From a bacterium (GTDB lineage Bacteria; Verrucomicrobiota; Verrucomicrobiia; Limisphaerales; J093): 5,785 nt of DNA. This document shows, piece by piece, positions 1-5,785 of the stretch. Both the position numbers and the translations under genes were made by a program. Below the pieces are notes generated by a model, which was not told the origin of the DNA, did not search any database, and saw only the letters and a list, made by a program, of their open reading frames with translations. Every line of letters starts with the position of its first letter. The stretch's first letter is position 1. The stretch is taken from NCBI GenBank assembly GCA_021784265.1, contig JAJXTA010000220.1:1-5785 (forward strand), in the 5' to 3' direction.

Positions 1-1
1 G

Positions 2-223
2 GAGAAGACGTTCGGTGAAGCCCTCCTGGGTCAAGTCTCCCGCCACGTAGAGTCCTTCGCCGCGAGCGGCGGCGATCTCGTCCAAAAGCGCCTGCCGCCG
101 CGGGTCCAACACCGAGCGTCCTGCCAAGACCAAGCGGGCCTGGACGCGCTGGGCGAGAAACCGGGCCAGGTGAGCGCCAACCCCGCCGGCACCGCCGAGG
201 ATCACATAGACACCTTTGGGGCG
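2..223 (-). other. Start of second ketoreductase catalytic domain (cut by window edge)
   Basis: Residues 1855-1928. It begins RPKGVYVILGGAGGVGAHLA, with the NADPH-binding GGAGGVG at residues 1864-1870, and continues through ARLVLAGRS (the strand and basic turn that bind the cofactor phosphate) to LYVAGDLTQEGF, where the Asp-Leu-Thr matches the usual DVT/DVS position. The parallel piece of the first KR reads GGAGGLG, ARLVLSGRS and ADVTQ. The catalytic Lys, Ser, Tyr and Asn and the stereochemical motif lie beyond the window, so activity and product configuration cannot be judged. The cofactor site appears intact. It should act on the beta-keto product of the KS at 1580-2893. Confidence 0.92.
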
Positions 224-3200
224 GAGCCGAATGCCGCCGTGTGCGACCGCCGGCGGCGGGAGGGGCTGCAAGACCTGCTGGAAGGCTTTGCCTTGGCGCC
301 ACGCGACGACGACCGTGCCGTCGAGCGGCAGCCGCGAGCCCAGCAAGCCCGCGAGGTCGCCAGCCCCTGCCGACCCCGCTGGTCCACCGGCTGGCATCGC
401 CAGATCCACGCCGATCAGCGGGAGCTGGGGGTGCTCCTTGTGGGCGACGCGCAGGAGCCCGGGGACAGCGCCACTGGTGGGGTCTAACTCCGCCTCGGTC
501 CCCGTGACCGAATGCAAGTGCCGCGTGAAGGTCCAGCACTCCCGGACGCGGGGTGCGAGGTCCGGCGCCGTGATGGCCCGCAGCAGATGCCAGAGCGAGC
601 CAACCCCCGTCTCCTGCTCAGCGGCAAACGCACCGGGTTGCCCGGGATGGAACGGTGTCGTGGTGAGTGTTCCCAAGAAGAACAGGTGCAGCGGCCCCTT
701 GGCGGCGCGGAGGATGGCCTCATACTCGGAGGGTTGGCCACGGTCGATGGCGCAGCGGCGTTCGCTCACCCGGCACCAACCACGCCCGAGGTGGACCACG
801 AGGGTGGCACAGTTCGGCCGCGCTCGCCTCACCGCCTCGGTCACGCCCAGGTCGTGACCGCCGCGGAACACGATGAGCGTGCCCGGCTCGGCTTCGGCTT
901 CGGGCGCGCGCGCGTCGAGGTCGATCTGGACCCAGGCGGGGGTCGCCAGCGTGAGGGGTTCGGCGCCGGATTCCCTCGCTCCCGTTGTGCCTGCTGGTCT
1001 GGTCCCGCCCGTTGCTCGCTCCGAAGCCTCGGACTGCGGGGTTGGCTTGGTCTCCGCCCCAATCCAATACCGTTGGCGGGCGAAGGCGTAGCCGGGTAGA
1101 TGCACCCGTCGCACCGGCGCGCTCCGTGGGAACCGGTCCCAGACCACGCCCGCCCCACGGAGCCACAAGTCGGCCAGCCGCTCCCAGCGACCGCGCCGGT
1201 AGAGGTTCTCGAGGAACTCGGCGTCTTCGGCCTCGCCGGCTTGGAGCACGGTGGCGAGGCCCGGTTGAGGCGTGCCCTGCCGGAGGCCGGCGACGTTGTC
1301 TTTCCCCGCCAGCCAAGCCTCGAGCTTGGCGGCGGCGTCCTCCAGCGAGGTCGTCACCACTGCTAGGCGCTCCGCGAAGGCCTCCCGACCGCACTGCAAG
1401 GTGAAGGCCACATCCCCGAGCGCGGGCCGACCGGCTTCGGACCTGCCTGCCTGTGCGCGCAGCCAAGTGGCCAGGTCCGCCACGCCGCGACGCAACGATT
1501 CGGCGCTCTTCGCGGAGCAGAGCAGCAAGTGCGGGTGGGGTTCGGGGGCGGCGGCCGGTGGCGTGGCGGGCAGCGCGACATACTCCTCCAGGACGACGTG
1601 CGCGTTGACGCCGCCAAAGCCGAACGAACTGACTCCGGCCCGCCGGGGCAACGGACGGCCTTGGGGATCAAGGGGTGGGGCCCAGGCTCGGGCTTCCGTG
1701 GCGAGGCGGAACGGGCTCCCGTCCAGGTCCAGGTACGGGTTGGCCTCGCGAAAATGCTGCAAGGGAGGCAAGACTTGATGCTGGAGGGCGAGCAACGCCT
1801 GGATCAAACCGGTGATGCCCGCGGCCGTCTCCAAATGGCCCACATGCGACTTCACCGAGCCCAAGGCGCAGTACGCGGCGGTCGCACCGGTGCTGCCGTG
1901 GTGCGCGGCGAGGTGGGCAAACGCCCTCTTGAGGGCGTTGACCTCGATGGGGTCGCCGAGTTCGGTGCCGGTTCCGTGGGCCTCGAGGTAGCCGACCGTT
2001 TCCGGGTTGATTCCGGCCCGCTCGTAGGCCTCGACCAGCACCTCGCATTGGGCTGTCACGTTCGGCGCCGTCAGCGATTGGGCCCGACCGCCATGATTCA
2101 CCGCCGAGGCGAGCAGCAACCCATGCACGGCGTCACCGTCCCGCATCGCGCGGCTCAAGGGCTTGAGCACGACCGCGCCGGCACCCTCCGCGCGCACATA
2201 ACCGTCGGCGGCCCGGTCGAACGTCTTGCAGCGGCCGTCGGGGGCCAGCATGCCCGCCCGGTCGAAGGCCACGAACAGCCGCGGAGTGAGGAGGGCGTTG
2301 ACACCGCCCGCGATGGCCACGTCGCACTCTCCGTGGCGCAGGGCCTGGATCGCCCGATGGACCGCCACCAGCGAGCTGGAGCACGCGGTATCGACGACTT
2401 CGCTCGGACCCCGCAGGTTCAGGAGGAACGAGACCCGGTTGGCGAGGATCGAGTGGATCGTGCCGGTGGCGGTGTAACCCTCGATTGCCGGCGCCCGCGT
2501 CTGGAGCACTTCTTGGTAATCGTGGGTGGAAACGCCGACGAACAACCCCGTGCGGGTCCCGGCCAGCGCGGAAGGCCGGTAACCCGCGTCTTCGATGGCG
2601 TGCCATGCCGTCTCGAGAAACACCCTCTGTTGTGGGTCCATGTACTCGGCCTCTTTAGGCGAGATGCCAAAGAACAGGGGATCGAACTGGTCCATCTGCT
2701 CCCAGAAGCCGCCCCACTTGCAGCGGGTCCGGTTCGGTTCGGTGCGCGGGTCCCCGTCCAGGGCGCGCCAATCCCAGCGCTCGGGGGGCACTTCCCCGAT
2801 GAGGGTGCGTCCGCTGAGGACATTCTCCCACAGCGCTTCCGGGGTGGCGGAGTGGGGGAAGACGCCCGCCATGCCGATGACAGCGATGGGTTCCAGGGCG
2901 CTGGGCCGCGCCAGTGCCGCGCCGGCAACGGCGTTGCGCGTTTCCCGCGTGGGCTCGGCGCGGGGACGCTCTCGAGGGGCTTGGCTCGAGGGGCTCGCGC
3001 TCGTTGGCCGCGGTTCAACGATCGCCTGGTACGGCGCGGGCGGTGGAGCGTCGGTTGTGATGGCGCCGTGTTTGCCCCGCACCTGGGCCGGGTATTCTCT
3101 GGTCAGATGGTCTGCCACCGCCCGCACGGTGGAGTGCTCGAAGAACAACGCCGGCGTGAGCGCGGTTTGATACGTGTCGTTGAGCAGGTTGGCAAACTGG

Positions 3201-5785
3201 GTGAAACTGACGGAATCGAAGCCGTAGTCGCTGAGCGGGACCTCTTCGTCGATATCGTTGATTGGCACCTTGAGAAGTTTGGCCATGAGCCGTTTGATCT
3301 CAGCCCGGACGTTGCGGTCCAGGTCGGCCTCCACCGGCCGAACCGCGGGGGCGGGGCACGCGGCTGGTGGCGCCGCACTCTGCGGCGGTGGAGTCGAGCC
3401 CAGGAGTCGCCGGACGCGGTCCGCGTCCCCCTTGGCGACGAGCAGGTGGTGTAGCTGCCCGGTGGCGGCCAGCCCTAAGGCGGCCTCGAAGAGGGCCATC
3501 CCTTCGGTGGTGGGCAGCGGTTCCAGGCCCAAGACTCTCCGGAGCATGGTTTCCTGTTCGGCGGAAATGTGCATGCCCCCCTCTCGCCAGAGCGGCCAGC
3601 CCAGGGCCACGGTGAGGCCGTGGCGTGTCCCCTGGCGCACCCGGGCGGCTCGTTGTTCGGCGAAGGCGTCGAGGAACCGGTTGCCCGCGGCGTAGTCCGT
3701 CTGGCCGAGGTTGCCGGTGCCCGAGACGAGGGAGGAGAAAAGGACAAAGAGACTGAGATCGTCTTGTTCGGTGGCCGCATCCAGGCAGAGCGTGCCCAAC
3801 GTCTTTGGGGCGAGCACCTCATCGAAAGCCTGGAGGTCCTTGTTGCGGAGTAGTCCGTCGCGGAGCACGCCGGCGGCGTGCAGCACGCCGTCCAACCGTC
3901 CGTACCGCCGCCGGGCCAGGACGGCGACCCGCCGCATCATCGCCGCCTGGGTCACATCCGCCTGAACGTAGAAGGCTTGGCCGCCCGCCGCTTCGAGGGC
4001 CGCCAACAGGTCCTGGGTCGGCGCCGAGAGGGGACTCCGGCCGGAGAGGACCAGCCGCGCCTGGAATTCGCGGGCGAGGTACTCGGCAAAGACTCGGCCG
4101 AGACCGCCGGCGCCACCGGTGATCCAATAGACTCCCTTGGGCCGCAGACACGCCCGGCCGACAGTCCGGGCCCGGGAGAGGTCGGCCCCAGCGGTGACCG
4201 GCTCAAAATCGAGGCGGTGACGGGCCGGACCGCTGCCGCGGATCTCCAGGTCCTGGACCGGCGCCAGGAGCAACTCGTACAACGAGGCTTGAGCCAGCGC
4301 CGCGCTGTCCGCTGGGGCGGCATCCAGCCGCAGGGTCTTCCAGACCGCGGCCGGCGCCTCCAGCCGCAAGCTGCGCGCCAACCCGGCGGTGGCCTCGAGC
4401 ACCGGCGCGGGTGTCGCGCCCTGCTCGGGCAGGATTACGACACCTTTTGCGTCCCCTTCCCGGCGGGAACCTATGAGGCTCTTCGTCCAGAGGAACAGCG
4501 CCCGCAGCCCGTGATCCAGCCCCAAAGCGAGCCCAGCCGGAGAGTCGAACACGCCCGCCGCTGCTCCGCCGGCCACCAGCCGGAACGGCCAAACGAAAAT
4601 AAAATCGGGACAACCGCGGCCAGACCCTTGCAGTCGGCTCCACAGCCGCGCGCAATCTTCCGCCGCCGTGGGACGGACCATAACCGTGCGGTCATCCAGC
4701 TCTTGGTAGCGGGTTCCCGGGCGCACCAATACGAGGTTCTGGGGCCGACCGTTGCCGGTCATGGGTAGGAACTGTCGCACGGCGGTGACCAGGGTCTCCT
4801 CGGTATCGAAGATCACCACGGCCGCGCCGGGGCGGGCCAGCCGCGCCCCCAGGGCTTGCGTTAAGTCTGAGGCACGAGCGCCGGTGGTCGAGGGTTGCGG
4901 ACTCCAGGCGGGGCGATACAACTGGCAGCCGGGAGGCAGGGCCGCTTCGGCGGGCGCCCAAGGCTCGCGCAGGAGCCTGAGGCTGAGGTCGCGGATCACC
5001 AGCACTGGATCACCCGTGGTGGTGCGAGCCACCAGATCGAAACGAGCGATCGCGGGTGTCCCGTGCGACACTTGCGACACCGTCACGCGCAGATGGCTCG
5101 GCAACGGGTGCCGGCCCCAAAGCTCGCCCAGGGCGAAGGGGAGCGCTCGGGGAGGGAGCTGCGGGGGGTCGGGCAACGGGATGAGCGGCAGGCAGCATTG
5201 GAGAATCCCGTCCACGAGCGCGGGATGCCATCCAAACCACTCGCCATCGGCTTGCCAGGACTCGGGGAGTTCGAGGTCGGCCTCGAGGGCGTTCGGGGTG
5301 ATACAAACGCGCCGCAGCCCCCGCAGGGCAGGCCCGTAAGCCAAACCCAACCGTTGGAAGTGCTGGTAGCAGTCTTGCTCGGTCCAAGTCCGCGGCGCCG
5401 CTCCGTCACCCTCCGCTGGGCCCGGGTTCGGCGGGAGCGGTACCTCGACCGATTCACCGGTCGTCGCTTTGGCGAAAGAACCCTGGAGATGGACGGTGGT
5501 TCCAGCCTGGGTCCGACTGCGAACTTCAAATCGCTCGGCGTCGTGACCGGCCGGCGAGAACTCGACCTCGAAGTCCGCTTCCAGGGCGGGGCCAGTCACC
5601 GGTTGGACCCAGACCAGTTGTGTCAGGTGATCAAGTGGATGACCGAGGCGATTCTGGGCCGCGAGCTGAACCACCTCCAGGAGGCAGGCGCCCGGCAGGA
5701 CCGGCCGCTCGGCGACGCGGTGGTGCTCGAGGAACCTGGCCATCCAGGGGGGGCGGCACGAGAAGACGGCGGGGGCGGTTGGGGG
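2..5785 (-). CDS. Modular type I polyketide synthase, probably trans-AT (internal fragment, open at both ends)
   Basis: One minus-strand frame is open for all 1928 complete codons, with neither start nor stop in the window. It encodes DH, KR, ACP, KS and a partial second KR in textbook PKS order, and all landmark motifs fall in the same frame: DH His at 5720-5722, KR Tyr at 3692-3694, ACP Ser at 3212-3214, KS Cys at 2381-2383 and the second KR's GGAGG at about 181-196. I translated the domain junctions base by base and found no frameshift. The protein would work as a cytosolic assembly-line enzyme, extending and processing a chain tethered to ACP. No AT domain lies between the KS and the following KR, and the ACP and KS have trans-AT-like sequence, so a free-standing AT is inferred. 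The product cannot be named from two partial modules. A cis-AT line with an unusual AT-less module is a less likely alternative. Confidence 0.97.
224..958 (-). other. Structural subdomain of the second ketoreductase
   Basis: Residues 1610-1854. This is the degenerate Rossmann half preceding the catalytic KR, as in the first module. Strands are visible at GTLIVFRGGHDLG, ATLVVHLGRG and PLHLFFLGTL. They are followed by SGAVPGLLRVAHKEHPQLPLIGVDL, which corresponds to the conserved helix-strand of KR structural halves in trans-AT synthases (the usual G-L-x-K-x-x-x-K/E-E-x-P pattern), and by GTVVVAWRQGKAFQQVL just before the catalytic half. It differs widely from the first module's structural half, which lacks a clear version of this pattern. 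There is no cofactor motif of its own. Borders are approximate. Confidence 0.8.
959..1060 (-). other. Flexible linker between post-KS adaptor and second KR
   Basis: Residues 1576-1609, rich in Gly, Ala, Thr, Glu and Pro with no hydrophobic stretch, directly follow the RYWI end of the adaptor. No DH domain is present here: at 34 residues it is far too short, and no HxxxGxxxxP-like motif occurs before the KR structural half. Confidence 0.75.
1061..1579 (-). other. Post-KS adaptor with LPGYAFARQRYW motif, in place of an AT domain
   Basis: Residues 1403-1575. After a Pro/Ala hinge comes an alpha/beta stretch (LLLCSAKSAESLRRGVADL, then DVAFTLQCGREAFAERLAVV) typical of the KS-to-AT linker subdomain, then ERLADLWLRGAGVVWDRF and the closing motif LPGYAFARQRYW. 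In cis-AT synthases an AT of about 300 residues sits between these two parts; here they are joined almost directly by about 60 residues. No GHSxG AT active-site motif is present. In trans-AT systems this remnant flanks the KS and is thought to help recruit the free-standing AT. The absence of AT sequence is read directly; the recruiting role is family knowledge. Confidence 0.85.
1580..2893 (-). other. Ketosynthase (KS) domain of the second module
   Basis: Residues 965-1402 (438 residues, normal length). KS catalyses decarboxylative Claisen condensation of the upstream acyl chain with the malonyl unit on its own ACP. It opens with EPIAVIGMAGVFPHS, has ISPKEAEYMDPQQR ending near residue 1054, the active-site DTACSSS with Cys1135 (2381-2383), HGTGT with His1270 (1976-1978) and KSHVGH with His1317 (1835-1837), and ends with GVSSFGFGGVNAHVVLEEY. 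The full Cys-His-His triad predicts a condensing rather than a non-elongating KS, since the HGTGT His is often lost in the latter. The ISPKEAE...DPQQR region and HGTGTELGDPIEVNAL resemble trans-AT KSs. Two local oddities are the His in place of the usual Asn in KSNIGH and a loop about six residues longer than usual before that motif. Substrate clade cannot be assigned by eye. Confidence 0.97.
2894..3091 (-). other. ACP-KS inter-module linker
   Basis: Residues 899-964 connect the ACP of one module to the KS of the next within the same polypeptide. The composition is strongly Pro, Ala, Arg, Ser and Glu, with segments such as DAPPPAP and SPSSQAPRERPRAEP and no hydrophobic core, so it is probably disordered. 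It contains no stop codon, start signal or docking-like helix pair, so the two modules are truly fused. I read this stretch codon by codon, and it stays in frame into the KS start EPIAVIGMAG. Confidence 0.85.
3092..3325 (-). other. Acyl carrier protein (ACP) domain
   Basis: Residues 821-898. The ACP carries the growing chain on a 4'-phosphopantetheine arm attached by a separate PPTase. The attachment serine is residue 858 (3212-3214) in the signature DYGFDSVSF. Helix 1 is the stretch NVRAEIKRLMAKLLKV, and after the serine come FANLLNDTY, LTPALFFEHSTV and ADHLTREY. The YGFDS serine context followed by an F-A-N-x-L-N helix and a TPALFFEH stretch is, from family knowledge, characteristic of ACPs in trans-AT assembly lines. 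I do not see the tryptophan that marks ACPs linked to beta-branching: the residue after the serine motif is Val-Ser-Phe, and no Trp occurs in the domain. A single ACP is present, not a tandem pair. Confidence 0.96.
3326..3430 (-). other. KR-ACP linker
   Basis: Residues 786-820 join the KR to the carrier protein. The stretch is rich in Pro and Ala, with a run of three prolines near residues 799-801 and several more up to 817, and has no recognisable motif. Such flexible tethers let the ACP swing between active sites. No second ACP or other small domain fits here. Confidence 0.75.
3431..4144 (-). other. Ketoreductase (KR) catalytic domain, first module, predicted B-type
   Basis: Residues 548-785. 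KR uses NADPH to reduce the beta-keto group on the ACP-bound chain. The cofactor motif TGGAGGLG is at residues 556-563 (4097-4120). The catalytic tetrad is complete: Lys661 in LAPK (3803-3805), Ser685 in FSSLVSG (3731-3733), Tyr698 in TDYAAGN (3692-3694) and Asn702 (3680-3682), with the standard 13-residue Ser-Tyr step. The motif known as LDD in B-type enzymes reads LRD here, keeping the diagnostic last Asp at residue 643 (3857-3859), and there is no Trp eight residues before Tyr698 (it is Thr690). By the established rule this predicts a B-type KR giving a D-configured hydroxyl, the usual substrate for a DH in the same module and consistent with an E-alkene. Stereochemistry is a prediction. 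The segment after the catalytic core, about 738-785, forms the usual C-terminal tail. Confidence 0.94.
4145..4975 (-). other. Structural (non-catalytic) subdomain of the first ketoreductase
   Basis: Residues 271-547. PKS ketoreductases consist of a degenerate Rossmann half, which stabilises the fold, followed by the catalytic half. This stretch lies between DH and the catalytic KR, has about the expected length plus a linker, and shows beta-strand/helix alternation: a hydrophobic strand near AAVVIFDTEE, another at QNLVLVRPG, then DFIFVWPF, and a late GLARSLRLE helix followed by WKTLRLD. No NADPH-binding glycine motif or catalytic residue is present, as expected. It is not an enoylreductase: there is no ER-type cofactor motif and no room for a further domain of that size. 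No methyltransferase SAM-binding motif is seen. The identity rests on position and general pattern rather than on an invariant motif, and both borders are approximate. Confidence 0.8.
4976..5785 (-). other. PKS dehydratase (DH) domain, first residues missing
   Basis: Residues 1-270. DH removes water from the beta-hydroxyacyl-ACP made by the KR of the same module, giving an alpha,beta-double bond. The catalytic His is residue 22 (5720-5722) in the stretch FLEHHRVAERPVLPG, which matches the family motif HxxxGxxxxP except that the Gly is Glu (residue 26, 5708-5710). The residue before the His, often Asp, is also His. The second half of the double hot-dog carries a YGP motif at residues 150-152 and HPALVDGILQ, with the catalytic Asp at residue 192 (5210-5212) in its usual DxxxQ context. 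An intact Asp argues against a pyran synthase or a dead DH; the lost Gly leaves activity slightly uncertain. Only the extreme N-terminus, normally a short stretch with an HPLLG-like motif, is beyond the window. The domain edge at 4976 is approximate. Confidence 0.9.

Noticed and set aside
904..914. Alternating GC tract that could form Z-DNA or act as a repeat
   Set aside because: It is only 11 bases, lies inside coding sequence (Asp-Ala-Arg-Ala-Pro) and is unremarkable at this GC content.
1061..1579. Possible degenerate AT domain after the KS
   Set aside because: The segment is only 173 residues, lacks GHSxG and the downstream AT motifs, and matches the KS-AT linker plus post-AT LPxYxFxxxRYW pieces that remain in AT-less modules.
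2419..3018. Possible frameshift at the ACP-KS junction, because another minus-strand frame with an ATG is open here
   Set aside because: Codon-by-codon reading from 3061 to 2639 shows the PKS frame continuing without a break from ACP through linker to EPIAVIGMAG and DPQQR. The other frame gives Arg/Pro/Ser-rich sequence without motifs.
1529..3454. A 641-codon open frame on the + strand, antisense to KS and ACP
   Set aside because: Its translation is Gly/Arg/Val-rich without family motifs, and it lies opposite a frame carrying intact KS and ACP motifs. Strong G/C third-position bias readily opens such antisense frames.
3878..4768. A 296-codon + strand open frame opposite the KR
   Set aside because: No recognisable domain, low-complexity composition, and fully overlapped by the PKS frame with the complete KR cofactor motif. 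An antisense shadow.
4145..4975. Possible methyltransferase or enoylreductase between DH and KR
   Set aside because: No SAM-binding or ER NADPH-binding glycine motif is visible, and the length is taken up by the KR structural half.
1..5785. Promoters, ribosome binding sites, terminators, RNA genes, CRISPR or mobile elements
   Set aside because: The window is coding throughout on the minus strand and both gene ends lie outside it. I saw no tRNA-like, repeat-spacer or inverted-repeat structure that would justify a call.

Overview
The whole window lies inside one very large protein-coding gene on the minus strand: a modular type I polyketide synthase (PKS). One reading frame (codons 5785-5783, 5782-5780, and so on down to 4-2) stays open for 1928 codons with no stop and no frameshift. 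Start and stop both lie outside the window. Residue numbers below count from the upstream edge (residue 1 = bases 5785-5783).

Layout in the direction of translation: dehydratase (DH, residues 1-270, just clipped at its start); structural half of a split ketoreductase (residues 271-547); catalytic ketoreductase half (KR, 548-785); short linker; acyl carrier protein (ACP, 821-898); Pro/Ala/Arg-rich inter-module linker (899-964); ketosynthase (KS, 965-1402); post-KS adaptor ending in an LPGYAFARQRYW motif (1403-1575); flexible linker (1576-1609); structural half of a second KR (1610-1854); and the first 74 residues of its catalytic half (1855-1928), cut by the window edge. This is the tail of one module, (KS)-DH-KR-ACP, followed by the head of the next, KS-KR.

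The second module goes from KS to KR with no acyltransferase (AT) between them, and the ACP and KS resemble those of trans-AT assembly lines. I therefore read the gene as part of a trans-AT PKS, where malonyl units are loaded by a separate AT protein. The upstream module should reduce and dehydrate the beta-keto intermediate: its KR has all catalytic residues and a B-type (D-hydroxyl) signature, and its DH has the catalytic His and Asp. The next KS would extend the unsaturated chain, and the second KR, if complete beyond the window, would reduce the new beta-keto group.

The DNA is very GC-rich with a strong G/C bias at codon third positions, so this is a high-GC bacterium. Myxococcota, Acidobacteriota, Verrucomicrobiota, Actinomycetota or a Pseudomonadota lineage are all possible and the window does not decide. 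At least three TTA leucine codons argue mildly against Streptomyces. No RNA gene, mobile element, CRISPR array, promoter or terminator is visible, and long open frames on the + strand are antisense shadows of the PKS. The most unusual points are the Gly-to-Glu change in the DH active-site motif, the KSHVGH form of the third KS motif with a lengthened loop before it, and the marked difference between the two structural KR subdomains.
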